This document shows, one piece after another, positions 7,621 through 14,528 of a stretch of DNA of 37,277 nt. The stretch comes from Oscillochloris sp. ZM17-4. Lineage in GTDB: Bacteria; Chloroflexota; Chloroflexia; Chloroflexales; Chloroflexaceae. The notes under the pieces are model-generated. The model was not told the origin of the DNA. It was given only the letters and a program-made list of their open reading frames with translations, and did not search any database. Both the position numbers and the translations under genes were made by a program. The stretch lies in NCBI RefSeq assembly GCF_019599295.1, contig NZ_JAIEWN010000053.1, positions 1 to 37,277 of the forward strand, given 5' to 3'. Positions within the stretch are counted from its first letter, which is position 1. Every line of letters starts with the position of its first letter.

Positions 7621-8484
7621 TCAATCCTCAGCACCCAGGGTGTCAAGCCAGGGCAGGAGGATGTCGCAGAACTCTTGGGGCGTCTCGTCGAAGGGGCAGT
7701 GTCCGCTGTTGGGGATGATCGCGATCGTCGCCTGTGGTAGCAGCGTGCGCTGGAAGTAGCCGGCCAGGGTGGGAGGAACGGACTGGTCGTGCTCACCCCA
7801 GATTAGAAGAGTCGGTACAGTCACCTCGCCCTTCTCGAAGTCGAGGGATAGCTCGGGGAATGCGCGGCTGACGGTCAGGTATGCCTCGCGTCCGCCCCAG
7901 CGGCGCAGCGGCGCGCTGAACTGCTCGATCAGCTCGCGGGTAACTCGATCTTTGCGGTAGTATGATGAGAGGAGCCCCTGGCGAGCCCCCAGCTCATTCG
8001 CGACGACGCTTGCGAGCAGCTCGCCAACCCCCGGCGAACTCATGAATCTGTAGAAAAAATTTTCCAGCTCTGAGGGCTGATTCTGCGGGTCGGTCAGGCC
8101 GGTGCTATCGACAAGCACGAGGCCACGCACAAGCTGCGGGTAGTCGTGGGCGACCTGCGCGGCGACCATGCCGCCCATAGAGTGGCCGACGATAATGGCC
8201 GGCCCGTGGCAGACATCGGCGATCAGCTCGGCGATCTGGTCTGACCAGAGCCGGCGGCTGGGCGGCACGTGGGGAATGGCCGACTTCCCGAAGTAGTAGA
8301 GGTCGGGTGCCACCACACAGTGCTGGCGGGCGACCGACCGCATGACCGCACTCCAGTGCTCGATCATCGCGCCGTAGCCGTGGATGAGGATGACCGGGAG
8401 CCCGTGGTGTGGCGCTGAGTGCCAGTAGCGCATCGGGCCGTGCAGCCCCTCAAGCCAGTGCTCGTGGATCGTATGCGTTGTCAT
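7621..8484 (-). CDS. Alpha/beta-fold hydrolase
   Basis: The 287-residue enzyme has a complete catalytic triad: S102 in GHSMGG, D233 in IWGEHDQSVP and H262 in NSGHCPFDETP. The oxyanion HGYG motif is at 35-38. It resembles the MhpC/haloperoxidase group of C-C and ester hydrolases, which also contains BchO-like proteins, but nothing in the sequence fixes the substrate. No signal peptide is seen. It leads a pair with the 322-residue protein (16-base gap) and follows the flavoprotein gene after a hairpin. The ribosome site before the ATG is weak. Confidence 0.88.
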   Translation of the reverse strand: MTTHTIHEHWLEGLHGPMRYWHSAPHHGLPVILIHGYGAMIEHWSAVMRSVARQHCVVAPDLYYFGKSAIPHVPPSRRLWSDQIAELIADVCHGPAIIVGHSMGGMVAAQVAHDYPQLVRGLVLVDSTGLTDPQNQPSELENFFYRFMSSPGVGELLASVVANELGARQGLLSSYYRKDRVTRELIEQFSAPLRRWGGREAYLTVSRAFPELSLDFEKGEVTVPTLLIWGEHDQSVPPTLAGYFQRTLLPQATIAIIPNSGHCPFDETPQEFCDILLPWLDTLGAED

Positions 8485-8554
8485 CGGGGAGCTGTCCTAC
8501 GACTCTCAATTGCTCCGTACCATCAAGCCAGAACTGAGATACCTGAGGGTGGGA

Positions 8555-8573
8555 AGCGGGGCGGAGCCCCGCT
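8555..8573 (-). terminator. Hairpin downstream of the flavoprotein gene
   Basis: AGCGGGGC (8555-8562) pairs with GCCCCGCT (8566-8573) around a GGA loop, 14 bases after the stop of the NADH dehydrogenase-like gene. No T-run follows. It probably marks the end of the chlorosome-side transcript or protects its 3' end. Confidence 0.45.
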
Positions 8574-8586
8574 CGTCATCTTCGCC

Positions 8587-9759
8587 CTATGCCGCCTCAA
8601 TAGAGGCACGGTAGTACTGCTCGATGCCCTTCTTTAAGAGGATCACAGGGTACCCGGTCAGCGGCAGGCCAAACGGGTTGCCCACGCCGTAGTCGGGGCC
8701 GAGAGAGACTAGCTCGCCAAGCTGGACGGGCTCGTAGGCATGGGGCGTCTTGCCCATCACCTCGGCGAGGAGCGTCTCTGCAAGACGCCCGCCCTGACGT
8801 ATGGCGAAGCTGGCGGTTGACGGCAGCGGTGTACCGTTTGAGTCGGCGATGGAGGCGCAGTCGCCGAGGGCGAAGATCGCGGCCTGGCCCTCGACACGCA
8901 GGTAGCGATCGACAATCGCCCTCCCGACATGATCGACCGACAGCCCAGCGGCGGCGATCATATCAGGCGCGCGGATCCCGGCCGCCCAGATGATCGTGCC
9001 GGCGCGCAGGACACGCCCCTCGCTGATGCGCAGCATCTCGTGCTCGACGCTCTCGGTGGGTGTATTGAGGTAGATGCTTACGCCGCGCTGGTCAAGGATA
9101 CGTTCCGCCTCGTGGCCTGCCCATGGGCCGAACTGCTTGAGGATATGCTCGTTGCGGTCGAGCAGTGCGATCCGTGCCTCGCCTCGCGGCGCGCCTGTCT
9201 CCGCACAAAGTTTATTCACCCAGACCGCAAGCTCGCCAGCCACCTGGCATCCGGTATAGCCGCCGCCGACGATCGCGGTGGTGAGAAGTATGCGCTGCTG
9301 CTTTGGATCGCTCTGCTTTGCGGCGGCCGTGAACTGGCCGATGATATGGTCGCGCAGCGCGATAGCCCCGGCGTAGGTGCGCAGGGGGAAGGTGTGATCG
9401 CGGGCGCCGGGCGTCTCATGATAATCCGCCTCGCTTCCGAGGGCGAGCACAAGACGGTCATAGGACAGGCTCTGGCCATCTTCGAGCTGAACCTCACGGA
9501 TGGCGGGCGCGAGCGCCTTCACCCGACCCTGGATAAAGCGAATCGCCCGACCGTTGAGCAGGCGACCGATATCATAGATCGCATCAAGGCTACCGATGCC
9601 TGCAGTGGCGGTGAGGTGGATCTCCTGGACGAGCTGGTGGTAAGGGTTCTGGTCGATCAGTGTAACGACGTCATCTAGACCCTTCTCGCGAAGGCGCCGG
9701 TCAAGATCAAGGGCTGTCCGCAGGCCGGCATAGCCAGCTCCGAGAATGATGATATGCAT
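8587..9759 (-). CDS. Type II NADH dehydrogenase-like FAD/NAD(P) oxidoreductase
   Basis: The 390-residue two-dinucleotide-binding-domain flavoprotein has an N-terminal FAD motif GAGYAG (7-12), a central NAD(P) motif VGGGYTG and the C-terminal FAD motif FALGDCA. The C-terminus (PVILLKKGIEQYYRASIEAA) suits a membrane-bound amphipathic helix. It lacks the cysteines that mark sulfide:quinone reductases, so NADH:quinone oxidoreductase (NDH-2) is the best reading. The chosen ATG begins the FAD fold; its ribosome site is weak. It follows csmN across a long palindrome (9835-9893), so it may be separately transcribed. A link to redox control of chlorosome quinones is conceivable but not shown. Confidence 0.87.
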   Translation of the reverse strand: MHIIILGAGYAGLRTALDLDRRLREKGLDDVVTLIDQNPYHQLVQEIHLTATAGIGSLDAIYDIGRLLNGRAIRFIQGRVKALAPAIREVQLEDGQSLSYDRLVLALGSEADYHETPGARDHTFPLRTYAGAIALRDHIIGQFTAAAKQSDPKQQRILLTTAIVGGGYTGCQVAGELAVWVNKLCAETGAPRGEARIALLDRNEHILKQFGPWAGHEAERILDQRGVSIYLNTPTESVEHEMLRISEGRVLRAGTIIWAAGIRAPDMIAAAGLSVDHVGRAIVDRYLRVEGQAAIFALGDCASIADSNGTPLPSTASFAIRQGGRLAETLLAEVMGKTPHAYEPVQLGELVSLGPDYGVGNPFGLPLTGYPVILLKKGIEQYYRASIEAA

Positions 9760-9834
9760 GATGTGAGGTGCTCGATAATTGGAAAGACTCTTAATTTTAG
9801 GATACCATAGTTTTTTCTGGGCCAGCATGATATC

Positions 9835-9893
9835 TGACAAGGTGACGGGGCGACAAGGTGGCAGTGTCACCTTGTCACCCCGTCACCCTGTCA
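9835..9893. repeat. Long inverted repeat with short direct repeats inside its arms
   Basis: Two 26-base arms (9835-9860 and 9868-9893) pair with only two mismatches around a seven-base loop. Each arm is built from repeats of GACAAGGTG-like or GTCACC-like words. It lies between csmN (ending at 9914) and the flavoprotein gene (starting at 9759), so on the minus strand it is a strong terminator-like hairpin after csmN. It has no T-run. Confidence 0.7.
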
Positions 9894-9913
9894 GCCGCCC
9901 ATTATAGGCCGAG

Positions 9914-10336
9914 CTACTTGGTCGGCGTCGCCGGCTTCTCGATCCACTCATCGACGCGGGCGGCCGTGCGCTCCGCCCCGTCGGCGGCACGCCCAGCGAT
10001 GCGGCCGACGCTGGTGCCGAACTCATCGGCGGCGCGGGCGAGGCGCTCGGTGAATGCGCGGGCGCGCTCACCGATCTGCTCGGTGCTCGGCAGGTTGAGC
10101 GTGGGCTCAGCGCCGGAGAAGATGTCATCAACAACCCGCTCGGAGACATTAGAGATCTCCTGGGGGATGGCGATGATCGCGCGGGCGCCCTCGGCCATCG
10201 CGCGGCGGACGCGGCGGCGTGTCTCGCCGGGCAGGATGATCAGCGGGGCGGAGGCGGCCGTCAGGCTCAAACGGATCGTCCCGCTCACCAGGGAGGCACC
10301 GATCCCGAACAGGCCATCGCGCTCGGTATTGCTCAT
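9914..10336 (-). CDS. csmN: CsmN-like chlorosome envelope protein
   Basis: The 140-residue protein shares with the 103-residue protein encoded just upstream a core of a Gly-rich start (GIGASLVSGTIRLSLTAAS), a hydrophobic APLIILPGETRR stretch and a helical tail. Chloroflexus chlorosomes are known to carry homologous 11-kDa (CsmM) and 18-kDa (CsmN) envelope proteins. The longer member of a tandem pair, next to csmM, bchK and bchU, fits CsmN. The C-terminal half (about 70-140) is charged and helical, probably exposed on the cytoplasmic face. The ATG at 10336 was preferred to a GTG at 10354 because GCGAG lies seven bases upstream. The name rests on size, paralogy and context. Confidence 0.8.
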   Translation of the reverse strand: MSNTERDGLFGIGASLVSGTIRLSLTAASAPLIILPGETRRRVRRAMAEGARAIIAIPQEISNVSERVVDDIFSGAEPTLNLPSTEQIGERARAFTERLARAADEFGTSVGRIAGRAADGAERTAARVDEWIEKPATPTK

Positions 10337-10357
10337 AGAGATGCTCGCTTTCACTGG

Positions 10358-10375
10358 GGCGCGGCAGGCCGCGCC
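10358..10375 (-). promoter_or_regulatory. Hairpin between csmM and csmN
   Basis: GGCGCGGC (10358-10365) pairs with GCCGCGCC (10368-10375) in the 46-base csmM-csmN gap. A stable stem at this place can stop exonucleases and let csmM accumulate above csmN, or act as a partial terminator. Inferred from position only. Confidence 0.4.
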
Positions 10376-10382
10376 GATATCA

Positions 10383-10694
10383 CTAGCTCGTTGTCAGCTC
10401 ATCCTTCGGAGCGGTCTTGGCGGCGCCGTCCGTCTTGGCGGCCCAATCCTCGACCGCAGTGCTAGCAACCTTGGCGAGATCGCCGGGCAGGCCAGCAAAG
10501 GCGTACATCACTTCCTTCGTCGCGTTGCGCAGGTGCTGGCGCGACTCGCTCGGGAGAAGCGCGAAGGGCAGCGTGGCGACCGAAAGGCCCATGCGCAAAA
10601 CCCCGCCGCCGAACTCCACCGCCGACTCCACGAAGCTATCGCTCCGCTGTGTGCGGACACTGCGTACCCGTACATCGCCCTGAGTTTCGGACAT
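10383..10694 (-). CDS. csmM: CsmM-like chlorosome envelope protein
   Basis: The 103-residue protein (about 11 kDa) matches the expected size of CsmM, one of the main envelope proteins of Chloroflexus chlorosomes. It has a polar N-terminus, an amphipathic and hydrophobic middle (about 29-50: GGGVLRMGLSVATLPFALLP) and a charged tail. The SESRQHLRNATKEVMYAF part aligns with GETRRRVRRAMAEGARAI of the neighbouring CsmN-like protein. AGGGAGGT lies seven bases before the ATG, one of the strongest ribosome sites in the window, in keeping with an abundant structural protein. bchK is 75 bases upstream; the gap contains a hairpin (10735-10741 with 10761-10767). Confidence 0.85.
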   Translation of the reverse strand: MSETQGDVRVRSVRTQRSDSFVESAVEFGGGVLRMGLSVATLPFALLPSESRQHLRNATKEVMYAFAGLPGDLAKVASTAVEDWAAKTDGAAKTAPKDELTTS

Positions 10695-10769
10695 TGCAAA
10701 CCTCCCTTGTTATCACCGATGAAAAGCCTCGACAGCGGATCGCAGATGGTGAACGCCTGTGATCCGCAA

Positions 10770-11702
10770 TCATCCGAAATAGCCACCGACAAGGAACGCC
10801 GAGACTAACTGGATTAGCGCTACGAATGGGTTGCTTGCGATCAGGTAGCGCATGAAGTTTTTGTGGTTAGGTTCCTGATAGAGCTTGACCTGGCTATAGA
10901 TTGGTGCGACGAGCGCAAAGAGGATGAACGCCGCCACCCAGTAACTGCCCCAGAGGATCGCCAGCACCATCAGGAGCGCCTCAAAGCCATTGATTACCCC
11001 ATAGGCGACGATCAGGGTCTTCTGCACTCCAATGGCCACTGCAAGGGACTGGAGCCCGTGCTGGCGGTCGCCCTCAACGCTTTTAATATCGTTGAGCAGG
11101 AGCAGCCCGGCGGTAAGGCCGCCGTTAAAGCAGGCTACCGTAACGCTCTGCCAAGTAACCGGCGCGAATATCAGATGGCCTGCGATCCAGCTGATGCTTA
11201 CATAGCCAATTCCCACCGCAGGTGGCCCCAGCCAGTAGTTCTTCTTCAGCTTGATCGGCGGCACGCTATAGATCACCGAGATGATGATCCCCAACACGGC
11301 GAGGGTGGTGATCAGCGGGTTGCCGAACAGCAGCGAGATCAGGAACGACCCTGCGCCGAGGATGATCCAGTTCATCCGTGCGCCAGCCAGACTCACCAGC
11401 CCGGCCGGGATAGGTCGTGACGGATCATTGATCGCGTCGATCTCGCGGTCGTAATAGTCATTGATGCTTTGGCTAAAGCCGGTGCCGAGCGGGCCGATCA
11501 TCAGGGCCCCGAGCATAGCCAGCCCCCATTGTCGACCGCTTGCCCACTCGAAGCCTCCAGCCTGTGCTGAGGAGGCGATCGCACCACAGATACACATCAT
11601 CGCCGGCGAGATCCAGGTTATTGGATCGGCCAGTTCGATATGCGCCCTGATACGCTTGGCGAGGGGCACCTGTTGCTCAGAAGTCGTGATCATATCGCCC
11701 AT
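10770..11702 (-). CDS. bchK: Bacteriochlorophyll c synthase (UbiA family prenyltransferase)
   Basis: This 310-residue membrane enzyme of the ChlG/BchG/BchK group joins an isoprenoid alcohol to the C-17 propionate of a bacteriochlorophyllide. The first prenyl-diphosphate motif NDYYDREIDAINDPSRP starts at N81; the second is NDIKSVEGDRQHG. About eight or nine hydrophobic helices are visible. ChlG, BchG and BchK cannot be separated by these motifs alone. BchK is preferred because the gene sits between bchU, which is specific for BChl c/e-type pigment, and csmM/csmN. Only two bases separate it from bchU, so the two are translationally coupled. Confidence 0.85.
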   Translation of the reverse strand: MGDMITTSEQQVPLAKRIRAHIELADPITWISPAMMCICGAIASSAQAGGFEWASGRQWGLAMLGALMIGPLGTGFSQSINDYYDREIDAINDPSRPIPAGLVSLAGARMNWIILGAGSFLISLLFGNPLITTLAVLGIIISVIYSVPPIKLKKNYWLGPPAVGIGYVSISWIAGHLIFAPVTWQSVTVACFNGGLTAGLLLLNDIKSVEGDRQHGLQSLAVAIGVQKTLIVAYGVINGFEALLMVLAILWGSYWVAAFILFALVAPIYSQVKLYQEPNHKNFMRYLIASNPFVALIQLVSAFLVGGYFG

Positions 11703-11704
11703 TG

Positions 11705-12793
11705 TTACGGCTTCACGGCCTGGTAGAGCACGTAATCGTAGGCCTCGTTCACGGTCACATCCGTGAAACCCACATTGCGTAGCACATCGTGGTAGATCGC
11801 GTGGTCCTTAAAGTCGAGGACCGAGAAGCCCATGCTGATCGAGCAGATATAGTGGGTCAGGTAGTCGTAGTTAGGCTTCTCAGGGTCGCTGATGATCATA
11901 TCGATGATCAGCACGCGCCCGCCCGACTCAAGGGCGTCGTAGGCCTTCTTGAGCAGCATGGTGCAGAACTGCGCGTTCATCGGGTAGAGGATGCGCCCGA
12001 AGAGGACGGCATCGCTCTGTGGGTACGCGTCCTTATACATATCAACGGCGACGGGGCTGATTCGATCTGCCAGACCGCGAGAGGCGACGTTCTCCGACAC
12101 GAGATCGAGGGCGCTCGGCAGGTTGATCAGGGTGACGTTGAGATCCGGGAAGCGCTCGCACATCGCGGATGCGATATCGCCGATGCCGCCGCCGACATCG
12201 AGCAGCCGGGTCACGCCATCAAGCTTGGCGTGCTCGCGCAGCAGCCGGATTGGGAAGTGCACATTGCTGCGGTGGATCGTCTCGTAGAAGACGTTGTCCT
12301 CGCGGGTGCGCGGCGGGTACGGCACCATGCTGGTGAAGTCCGTCTTGCCGCGGACGACATCGGCCAGGTTCACGTAGAAGGTCTGCACTAGGCTGCTGAT
12401 ATAGTCTACGAAGGGCACCATCGTCAGATTGCGGTGGTGCTCGGCGTCGGTGAAGAACTGCACCGCGAAGGGGGTGAGCGCCCATCCGCCCTCAGCCTGT
12501 CGGGCGACGCCGATCTCCTTCAGCGTGATCAGGAACTTCTCTAGGCGCATCGGCACGGTGCCGGTGGCCTCGGCGAGCGCGCCGAGATCGCGCGTCTCAT
12601 CGCCCATCGCGGCAAAGAGGCCCAGGTCGGTGGCTGCTTTGATGGCGAAGAAGTCAACGGTGCCTTTGAAGACCATGTCATAGGCCCGCTCGGTGCCTGC
12701 AAACAATGTGTCTTCATCCTGGCCACAGCGGCAGCCAGGGGTGCAGGGGGTTTTCGTAACTGCCGGAGCCTCTTGAAGGGTAACGCTGTCCAT
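11705..12793 (-). CDS. bchU: Bacteriochlorophyllide C-20 methyltransferase
   Basis: BchU uses S-adenosylmethionine to methylate C-20 of bacteriochlorophyllide d, committing the cell to BChl c. The 362-residue protein follows the Chlorobaculum enzyme along its length: a helical dimerisation and winged-helix N-terminus, YPPRTREDN, IHRSN and the SAM site LLDVGGGIGDIASAM. The Tyr of RILY and the His of DYLTHY correspond to the residues placed near the pigment in the known BchU structure. An N-terminal extension of about 35 residues with three cysteines (CTPGCRC) is not part of the Chlorobi proteins I recall. The start is uncertain between 12811 and 12793. A good promoter lies upstream (12858-12885). 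Confidence 0.95.
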   Translation of the reverse strand: MDSVTLQEAPAVTKTPCTPGCRCGQDEDTLFAGTERAYDMVFKGTVDFFAIKAATDLGLFAAMGDETRDLGALAEATGTVPMRLEKFLITLKEIGVARQAEGGWALTPFAVQFFTDAEHHRNLTMVPFVDYISSLVQTFYVNLADVVRGKTDFTSMVPYPPRTREDNVFYETIHRSNVHFPIRLLREHAKLDGVTRLLDVGGGIGDIASAMCERFPDLNVTLINLPSALDLVSENVASRGLADRISPVAVDMYKDAYPQSDAVLFGRILYPMNAQFCTMLLKKAYDALESGGRVLIIDMIISDPEKPNYDYLTHYICSISMGFSVLDFKDHAIYHDVLRNVGFTDVTVNEAYDYVLYQAVKP

Positions 12794-12857
12794 CAATAAT
12801 CGCTTTCTCATGAGTAGATAATTCGCCGCTCAGGTATCTCCCACACCATGTATTTGT

Positions 12858-12885
12858 ATTATAGTACAAAAATGGGATATTTCAA
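12858..12885 (-). promoter_or_regulatory. Promoter for bchU-bchK-csmM-csmN
   Basis: On the minus strand, TTGAAA (12880-12885), a 16-base spacer and a perfect TATAAT (12858-12863) lie 64 bases upstream of the bchU start. The flanking 12840-12890 stretch is unusually AT-rich for this region. This splits the chlorosome block into a distal csmA/ArsA part and a proximal pigment/envelope part. Confidence 0.72.
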
Positions 12886-12949
12886 ACAATAGGCATTGGC
12901 GACTCGGAGCTGACATACGAGCCAGGGATCGGGAGATCAGATGCAACGC

Positions 12950-13639
12950 TCAGCGCAGAACCTTGCCCCACAAGGCCAATCCCTCTTGATCGCCATACCA
13001 AGGTCGCCCATGAAAGGGCGAGTGTGAGACACCTTGAACCGCCAGGTACTCGGCACCGCTCAGCGCCGCGCACTCCAGGGTACTAATCCCATCGCCCCAA
13101 GCCTCCAGGAAGCTTGGCCCAGAGACGGTACTATAGCTCGTGCTCGACATCCGCTCGATGAGTGTGCCGCGTGGGTTGCCTTGGATCGCCCGACCAACGA
13201 CAGAGGTGTAGCGCACCTCGGGGTAGAAGGCTCCGGGGTATGTGCTGTTTACAAAGCCGACCGACTGGCGTGTCCAGTGCTCCTGGCTGTGGTGGGGTGT
13301 CCCGAGCATCGTTAGGCGGCGCACATAGCGGTGCCCCCCGTACACCTCGCCCTTATAGGGCTGTTCGCCCATGTACATACGCGCCACCATCCCGCCGACG
13401 CTATGGGCCAGGATATCGACCTGCTCAGCCCCGCTGGCGCTCAGGGCCTGCTCAACCGTGGCGCGGACAATCGCAATCACCTTGCGAAAGTCCCAGTCGC
13501 GCGTGATCAGCCAGCGTGTCCGGCTGATCGGTGCGATAAAGGTCTGGTACCCATAGGGCGATGTAGACAGCAGCTGTGCCAGCGGGGCGAAGTCGTTAGG
13601 GCTTGTGAGATACCCTCCGATAATAACAAGTGGGCGCAT
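12950..13639 (-). CDS. Lipase-like alpha/beta hydrolase (paralogue of the next gene upstream)
   Basis: The 229-residue serine hydrolase opens with RPLVIIGGYL and has S80 in LAHSVGG, D183 in WGDGIS and H206 in GVSHSPFHG as a probable triad. TPHHSQEHWTRQ and NSTYPGAFYPEVRY are further conserved blocks. These features match, from memory, a PGAP1/triacylglycerol-lipase-like family common in cyanobacteria and plastid-containing plants. It is about 40% identical by eye to the 227-residue protein encoded immediately upstream, so the two arose by duplication. No signal peptide is present. Ester bonds in the neighbourhood include the bacteriochlorophyll alcohol tail and the wax esters of the chlorosome envelope, so either could be the substrate. 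The ATG at 13639 is chosen because it starts the fold; no good ribosome site is visible. Confidence 0.82.
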   Translation of the reverse strand: MRPLVIIGGYLTSPNDFAPLAQLLSTSPYGYQTFIAPISRTRWLITRDWDFRKVIAIVRATVEQALSASGAEQVDILAHSVGGMVARMYMGEQPYKGEVYGGHRYVRRLTMLGTPHHSQEHWTRQSVGFVNSTYPGAFYPEVRYTSVVGRAIQGNPRGTLIERMSSTSYSTVSGPSFLEAWGDGISTLECAALSGAEYLAVQGVSHSPFHGRPWYGDQEGLALWGKVLR

Positions 13640-13692
13640 AGTATTGGGGGGCATCGAGGGCGGTTGGTCCGGTGCCCCCGATGCGAATGAGA

Positions 13693-14376
13693 TCAGCCTT
13701 CGAACCACAGCGGGATAACATTGCGGGCACCATACCAGATGCCTGGTGCGTTATAGGGGGCGTGGCGGGCCCCCTTCAGCACAAGGTTATCGGCACCATC
13801 CAGGTAGCAGCAGATCGTGGGGATGATTCCGTCGCCAATCTGCTCGCCGGTTCCAAACGACGTCTCATACGAGCGATAGGCCAGCATCTGCTCGGGACTG
13901 CCGAATCGCTTGCCATGCACACTCTCGCCAGCAACGGAGCGGTAGGCGATATGGTCGTAAAAGGCACCGGGGTAAGACTGGTTTACATAACCAGCGAACT
14001 CCTTCACCCAGATCTCATAGGTGTCGTGGGCAGTGCCAAGGCTGGTGAGGCTTGCCACATAGCGCTGGCCGTCATAGGTGACACCGGCGTAGGGCAGATG
14101 GCCGAGGTAGGCGCGGGCGACGCGTCCTCCCGCGCTGTGGCCGATCAGATCAACCCGATCCGCCCCAGTCTCGCTGAGCGCAAGCGCAATCGTGCGTGCT
14201 ACAAGGTCGAGCGCCGGTGTGAAGTGTGGGTCACGTAGGCTCGCCCACTCTCTGCGGCTAATATCGGTGATATAGACGATGCGGTTGTAGGGCGGCGCGG
14301 CGAGGGTGCGGGCCATCCCGGCGTAGTCGGCAGGCGATGAGAGCCACCCACCCACGATTACAACTGGCCGGCTCAT
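13693..14376 (-). CDS. Lipase-like alpha/beta hydrolase (tandem paralogue)
   Basis: The 227-residue paralogue of the following gene opens with SRPVVIVGGWL. The probable triad is S81 (GHSAGG), D182 (GDGIIP) and H205 (GARHAPYN). Blocks shared with its neighbour include GxRYV, SLGT and NQSYPGAFYDHIAY. The His pair of TPHHSQ in the neighbour is AHDTY here, so the two copies have diverged around the acyl pocket and probably accept different esters. The neighbour begins about 53 bases after this stop. It follows the Pro/Ala-rich protein gene after a hairpin at 14464-14489 and is cytoplasmic by sequence. Confidence 0.82.
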   Translation of the reverse strand: MSRPVVIVGGWLSSPADYAGMARTLAAPPYNRIVYITDISRREWASLRDPHFTPALDLVARTIALALSETGADRVDLIGHSAGGRVARAYLGHLPYAGVTYDGQRYVASLTSLGTAHDTYEIWVKEFAGYVNQSYPGAFYDHIAYRSVAGESVHGKRFGSPEQMLAYRSYETSFGTGEQIGDGIIPTICCYLDGADNLVLKGARHAPYNAPGIWYGARNVIPLWFEG

Positions 14377-14463
14377 AGGGTACTCATTTCACCGAAGACA
14401 GCCCTAGATTCAGGGCACAGCCGGCACCCAGGGCTTCTTCTGTTTGTACAGCTATGGGAGGGG

Positions 14464-14489
14464 CTCAGGGAGGGCCGAGCCTCCCTGAG
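14464..14489 (-). terminator. Hairpin downstream of the Pro/Ala-rich protein gene
   Basis: CTCAGGGAGG (14464-14473) pairs with CCTCCCTGAG (14480-14489) around a six-base loop, 40 bases after the stop at 14529. No T-run follows. It may attenuate transcription from the csmA side before the lipase pair. Confidence 0.4.
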
Positions 14490-14528
14490 TATCACCGCCC
14501 AATGCATCAGAACGAGATGTCCAGCGTT

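Noticed and set aside
8587-9759. Sulfide:quinone oxidoreductase
   Set aside because: The fold fits, but the conserved active-site cysteines of that family are not seen; NDH-2 fits better.
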